This document shows, piece after piece, positions 59,901 through 64,000 of a stretch of 64,000 bases of DNA. Within the stretch, counting starts at the first letter, position 1. Each line of letters begins with the position of its first letter. Origin of the DNA: Glandiceps talaboti (lineage: Eukaryota > Hemichordata > Enteropneusta > Spengelidae). The stretch covers positions 11,818,408 to 11,882,407 of the forward strand of contig NC_135550.1 in assembly GCF_964340395.1 (NCBI RefSeq). Reading direction: 5' to 3'. A model generated the notes under the pieces. It saw only the letters and a program-made list of their open reading frames with translations. It searched no databases and was not told the origin of the DNA. The translations under genes and the position numbers were made by a program.

Positions 59901-62900
59901 AAGCGGAATGGATGGTTTAACGACTAATGGTGTACTTATAATGAGACCAAAAGGAGGTTTTACTCCCGAAGCTAGGCCTTCTGTCTGGAGGGAAATCTCT
60001 GTGTGTGGTCATGTCTTTTCTCTACGAGAAATTAGATCATCTCCACAAAAAGGCAAAATGGTAAGTTAGTTTTCATGTATATTGCTATGTACAATGGAAA
60101 CCAGATGAATTGAAATGAAATATTGTGAGGTTAAGCAAAAATCTTACTACGGTATTAAAGATTGCTACATTTTACTGTCTGGACTGACTGACATAAATTT
60201 TTACCAACACTGCAATTGTCTTCACATGAGCTACTGTAATCTTGGTACATTGTTGCCAAATTATATACATTGTAACAAAATTATACTGTTTTTCATGCAT
60301 GCATGATGTCAATAGATTGAAATATTGTACCCAACAGTAACAAATACTAAATAGTTACATGGTTATGTAGCCAAACAATGAGATTTTAGTTATGCTAAGA
60401 AGAAGAGTTTTGTCAAGCCAGACAGTGGTTTGTTTGGACTCAAATGGTGTCCACTATATAAAATGAAAGAATTGTCTAGACTGGAAACGAGTGTAATTGA
60501 TTGAAGTGAATGTAATGCCATAGAAGGTGTTTAGCTAGCTCAGCTCTCATTATCCTGGGGCCTAAGTGGATGGATTGTCTATCATCGTCTGTAATCAGTG
60601 TGTCACTTCTTCTCTCAGTGGTCATGCTTTGTTATTTTATCTGCGTGTACTCTAAGGAGATTACTTTATTTGTTCTTATTTGCACATACAAAGATTAGAA
60701 TTGTATTGTTGTAATATTAAAATTGTTTTGTTTTGTTTTTTTTTGGGGGGGGGGTGTATTTTGGTTGCGTTTTTAAAATTGTTCTAATAGTTGCATTAAT
60801 TTTGGTAATTTAGCAATATTTAATGAACAGAAGAAAGGTGAGGGGGGGTTATTTCTTCTCTTTTTTTTGCTATAGATCAACTAATGCGATTTATACATGA
60901 ATTTATAAATACAGTTGGATTTCAATAACATGTTTAGATAGTACTTATTAATATGCATTCGTGTACTGTGGATGATATGTATGGAAAGTAGGGATGGTTC
61001 TTTCATGTCAGCTGGATGATAAAATAGATTAATAATTGTTTGGTGAAATGTCATTACCGGTAATTTTTTTTCTACCATCAACAATCTTGCATTGGCAAGA
61101 ATAATGTCCCGTTTAATTAACATTTTGAGTAGTGTGTTAAAAATCTGTTCAGCTGTACACGATATACCAAGAGTCATTAAATAATACATGCATCGTGTCA
61201 ATTTTGTGAATTATTCAAATTTACTTTTAATGTATTTACAGTAGATATTTGAAATGACCAATTGTATGACTTAACACACATAATCACTTCTTTTATCAGA
61301 TTGAAGCTGAAAATAATATCTTAGAGGACGGAACTTTGATAGATCTTTGTGGTGCTACATTATTATGGAGGTCAGCCACAGGACTCCTTAGGACACCAGT
61401 AAGTATTCAGTAACAATAGGTCACTTTAGGACACTTGTGAGTATTCAGTAATGACAGGGCTCCTTAAGATACTAGTAAGTATTCAGTAATGATAGGGCTC
61501 CTTAAGATACTAGTAAGTATTCAGTAATGATAGGACTCCTTAAGATACTAGTAAGTATTCAGTAATGATAGGGCTCCGTAGGACTCTTGTGAGTATTCAG
61601 TAATGATAGGGCTCCTTAGGACACTAGTAAGTATTCAGTAATGATGAGTATTCATTAACGATAGGGCTCCTTAGGACACCAATGAGCAGTCAGTAGCATG
61701 AGTGAATGTTAATAGATAAAACTTTCAGTAATTGTTTTGTTAGGATACTGACATTCCATTGTGAACACTGCCGTTCAAAGACAGAAAAAAAATCAGTATA
61801 TTGAACTTGGAGTCAGTGTATAACTCTTTATTCTTTTCAAGAATTGATGGATGTCTGCTAGAATGCATCAATCACTTGTCAATTTGTCTCCATCACATTT
61901 TTGAAATATTAATAATTTGGATTATTGATGTATAGTTATAACTGAGTTTTTTTCTTCCTCTCTTGTATCTCATTATAGTTTCTTACATGTGTTTCAGATA
62001 CACTATGGCTGAATCTTAGGAATATGCACAAAACACATGGTTGTCAGTTCCTAGTTCTGTATATATATGTGTTTCCAATACTCTCTATTTCTGTCAATTC
62101 TCGGTATCTACAAGAACATTTTACATCTTGCTAGAGGGTTAAACAAGAACAAAACTTTGACTCTGTCTCTCGCATGTCCCTATAGTAAATGCATAGTGTG
62201 TAGAGACAAAAATCATGGTGTCAACCCCCAAAAATTAAACGACTCTTATTTCTATGATGTGTGCCTTGGGTGATAAAGTTGTATTTCAGGTTATAAGAAT
62301 CAGCATAAAGATTTCCAAATCATCCAAACGTTTATGACACGTTTAAAAGTTAATGTATGGTATCTGTGCCTCAGACTATTGTGAGCTAACATTTTACTTC
62401 ATTTCTTTTCAGACTCAAAAACATTTAGACCAGCTAAGACAAGATATCAATGCTTCCAGACCACAGTGTCCAGTAGGATTAATGACGTTAGTATTGCCCT
62501 CCAGAAGTAGGGGAGCGGTAAGTAATGGAACCAGTCAATATCTTGACGTTGTATGTACATTAATTAGATAGGACTCTTCCATTCAGAATGTAGAGGTCTT
62601 TTGTTTCTCTGTCAATGTTGATTTGTTGTAAATAGATGTTTTCATAAACCATAGAAATGGGGAGGTCACTTTTGTAAATGTTTGTATAATAGTTGGAATT
62701 TATGTTTTGAGAAATGCTGTATTCTAGTTTCTCACTTTGAGCCATTTTAGTCATAGGAGGATATCGAGATTAGGGAAAATAAGGGTAAAATTTCACTTGG
62801 CAATACAAGAACCAGGCAAGGAATTTCATGAGTTTGTTAAAATTGGAAATGGAAGAAACAGAACTATTTCAATTGACAAAGAATTTTATCAGAGTTTACC

Positions 62901-64000
62901 GTAAAACAGTTATTAAGAAAAGGTTATTTTCAAGCATACTTACTATAAATGTACTGTATGATCCTGATCCACACTTCCAGCCAAACTATACTGTTGAATA
63001 GCACCCTCAGTGGCCAAAACTACACAATCTTTTATCTTTACAGTGATACATTGTGAAAGCAGGATGGTCTCGACAAAACTCAATTTATCTTTACAACAAC
63101 TAATATGATGCATTATTTTATGACATCTCTTTCAGGATTTAGATGAGAAACAACCATATGTATATTTGAAATGTGGTCATGTTCACGGCTATCATAGATG
63201 GGGAAGAAGGGACAGTGCTAAGGAGAAGGAAGACTTGGAAAGAACGTGTCCCCTTTGTAGAGAGGTTTGTTATACACTTTAAAGCTACACTAGTTGTGAC
63301 TGGAGTATTATTCATTTGGTCAGACAACCAACAATATATTCACTGAAAATTGTTAAAATACCAATAATTAGACATTGTACATGTCAATTAGAGGTCTAGT
63401 TTATCTATAAGTAGTATAATAATAAGTTGAAATTGTGATTGCTGATTTTAGAGTGTGGACCAGAAAATCTATTTTGATTGGATTTATTGTACCATAATAT
63501 TATGTGCATAGCTACTAAGATACGTTTACCCACATGTGATTCAGTACTATTCAGGGTGTACAACATGACGACTAAGTCGTTATAGCTAACAAAATAGTTT
63601 CCAAAAATGTTCCAGTTGCAGCTAGTGCAGCCTGAACATTCCCATATTTTGAGAGATTTTTGTCCACCATCTTGTTTTCAAGGAAGCGAACAATCTTTTA
63701 ATTTTCCCATAAAGTTAAACACACTGTGTATTCGGTGGCCATATTGGACAAAATTATTTTGACTTCTATATCAGAAATTTGTTTGGTGATCCCACATTTA
63801 TATAATTGATTTTAACTGAGAATAAGTTGGAGTTTTCAGGAAAAGTTGAAAGAGTTTATTTCTGCAGTGTATTCTATCATCCTGTGTTTGATAAATAGTA
63901 TATATTTGTACTTAGATTTATTTTCAACTTTCATGATTGGTTTAGGTTGGCCCGTACGTACCAATGGTAATGGGAAATGAACCAAGTTTTTATGTTGATT
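52340..64000 (+). CDS. PELI: Pellino: FHA-domain RING-like E3 ubiquitin ligase of Toll/IL-1 receptor signalling (3' end outside window)
   Basis: Pellinos bind phosphorylated IRAK kinases through an FHA domain and attach ubiquitin through a C-terminal RING-like domain (family knowledge). Exons: 52340-52347, 53554-53679, 54603-54732, 55320-55421, 59337-59534, 59869-60060, 61300-61398, 62413-62517, 63136-63264, 63946 to beyond 64000. All junctions are in phase. Visible motifs: VKYGELIVLGYNGSLP near residues 41-56, the Pellino N-terminal hallmark; GRSTE (about 124-128), STISRFACRI (about 153-162) and GLTTNGV (about 204-210), which carry the phospho-binding residues of the FHA core; ISVCGHVFSLRE; GTLIDLCGATLLWR; CGHVHGYH and CPLCREVGPYVP of the RING-like domain. 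About 381 of an expected 420-450 residues are seen. An LTR retrotransposon lies in the 3.9 kb intron after 55421. A 38-bp array covers the donor at 61399. Confidence 0.97.
53554..53679 (+). CDS. PELI: Pellino exon 2
   Basis: Acceptor TTGGCACAG ends at 53553, donor GTAAGT at 53680. It encodes a Lys/Ser-rich N-terminus (SGSDSDSSSS) and VKYGELIVLG. The frame is open back to the acceptor, supporting an upstream coding exon. Confidence 0.92.
53901..53957. repeat. (TG)n(TCTG)n microsatellite
   Basis: TG run to about 53924, then TCTG to 53957; Pellino intron. Confidence 0.95.
55711..55825 (+). repeat. Left LTR (or its 3' part)
   Basis: Identical over 115 bp to 57517-57631. The repeat starts TACATGTGCTTTTTCC and ends AAAGTATCACA. 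Confidence 0.85.
56819..56831. promoter_or_regulatory. RFX X-box in the retrotransposon leader
   Basis: GTTGCTAGGCAAC is a textbook X-box with perfect half-sites and a 3-base spacer. Confidence 0.45.
57107..57530 (+). pseudogene. Truncated gag fragment of the retrotransposon
   Basis: About 140 codons. The likely start is the second Met (57128, MSDGETPASD). A Gln-rich coiled coil (KQQHEFQAQLQAQQHEF) is followed by VPKFEEGEDVDAYLRTFEKL and HEWPEAT, a motif common near the N-terminus of Ty3/gypsy Gag proteins. Coding then runs into the LTR, with an irrelevant tail to 57667. Non-autonomous and not functional as a complete gag. Confidence 0.75.
57517..57631 (+). repeat. Right LTR (or its 3' part)
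   Basis: Same 115 bp as the left copy with no differences. It begins inside what was gag coding sequence, after the codons for WPEAT. Confidence 0.85.
58085..58390. repeat. Dispersed repeat copy, partner at 22265-22700
   Basis: Same word order as the left copy, with an added doublet of CCAATATGGCCG. Confidence 0.65.
58545..58745. repeat. Dispersed repeat with CTCAAAGCGCTTTACAAT
   Basis: ATAATAATAATGTTAGTTTTTAT-type lead, then GTGCTCAAAGCGCTTTACAA and CCCTGGCTCGG. The AAGCGCTTT palindrome with an AATAATAAT lead is a motif recalled from many marine-animal repeats; the family is not named here. Confidence 0.4.
58827..58890. repeat. Dispersed repeat copy, partner at 7850-7915
   Basis: Shares GAGGGGTTGACC, ATGTGTGAGGGC and ACCTTACA with the left copy; it lies in the Pellino intron. 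Confidence 0.7.
59337..60060 (+). CDS. PELI: Pellino FHA-domain exons
   Basis: Exons 59337-59534 and 59869-60060. They carry the phosphopeptide-binding core: Arg in IGRSTE, Ser-Arg in TISRFAC, and Thr-Asn in LTTNGV, all conserved. The loop between strands (ASSAEDCQVTE) is short compared with vertebrate paralogs. Confidence 0.95.
61300..61398 (+). CDS. PELI: Pellino exon before the RING region, with repeated donor
   Basis: Acceptor TTTATCAG ends at 61299; it encodes IEAENNILEDGTLIDLCGAT and LLWRSATGLLRTP. Its last 19 bases and donor are the first copy of the 38-bp array. Confidence 0.95.
61380..61700 (+). repeat. 38-bp minisatellite spanning a Pellino splice donor
   Basis: Donor-like GT positions fall at 61399, 61437, 61475, 61513, 61551, 61589 and 61627, exactly 38 apart. 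They are GTAAGT except GTGAGT at 61437 and 61589. A shortened eighth and a decayed ninth copy (AATGAG in place of the donor) follow. The first 19 bases of copy 1 are coding. Confidence 0.95.
62413..64000 (+). CDS. PELI: Pellino RING-like region exons (incomplete)
   Basis: Exons 62413-62517, 63136-63264 and 63946 to the window edge. Motifs seen: RPQCPVGLMTL, KCGHVHGYHRWG, CPLCREVGPYVP and FYVD. The donor at 63265 is GTTTGT, weaker than the others. Remaining zinc ligands lie beyond 64000. Confidence 0.93.
62985..63045. repeat. Dispersed short repeat (copy 3 of 3)
   Basis: Shares AGCACCCTCAGTGGCC and CAATCTTTTATCTTT; it lies about 90 bp before a Pellino exon. Confidence 0.65.

Overview
This is a stretch of animal nuclear genome: AT-rich, gene-sparse, intron-rich (GT-AG introns, AATAAA signals) and full of microsatellites, minisatellites and short dispersed repeats. 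The gene set (a TANGO1/MIA3 gene with human-like length, a Pellino gene, an NR1H-like nuclear receptor) together with the repeat style suggests an invertebrate bilaterian, perhaps a hemichordate, cephalochordate or lophotrochozoan. The species cannot be fixed from the sequence.

Layout. 1-8.7 kb: no recognisable gene, simple repeats and dispersed repeat copies. 8.7-9.1 kb: CpG-richer, promoter-like, with a possible untranslated first exon. 9.1-15.8 kb: non-coding, with a miRNA-like hairpin and a cluster of RFX X-box motifs. 15.84-22.01 kb (+): nuclear receptor in four coding exons (477 aa). 22.0-26.4 kb: intergenic, with a long inverted repeat. 27.32-51.73 kb (-): TANGO1/MIA3 in 28 coding exons (1917 aa), all junctions in phase, running from signal peptide and SH3 domain through an acidic lumenal region, a membrane helix and coiled coils to a proline-rich tail. 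52.34 kb to the right edge (+): Pellino, an E3 ubiquitin ligase, nine coding exons seen and the end cut off by the window. TANGO1 and Pellino lie head to head about 605 bp apart and probably share a promoter. A deleted LTR retrotransposon sits in a Pellino intron.

The most unusual signal is minisatellites grown out of exon edges. A 47-bp unit spans the exon 2 splice donor of the nuclear receptor (6 copies plus a partial one). A 38-bp unit spans a Pellino donor (7 good copies plus decayed ones). A decayed partial copy of a TANGO1 exon, acceptor region included, lies beside the original. In the two donor arrays the unit is not a multiple of three and read-through meets a stop codon at once, so use of any copied donor would truncate the protein. 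A second striking element is a 17-copy, 60-bp minisatellite in a TANGO1 intron that seems to have grown from the tRNA-like head of a SINE.

The three genes have unrelated roles: ER export of large cargo, innate immune ubiquitin signalling, and ligand- or coregulator-controlled transcription. They do not form a functional cluster beyond the divergent TANGO1/Pellino pair.
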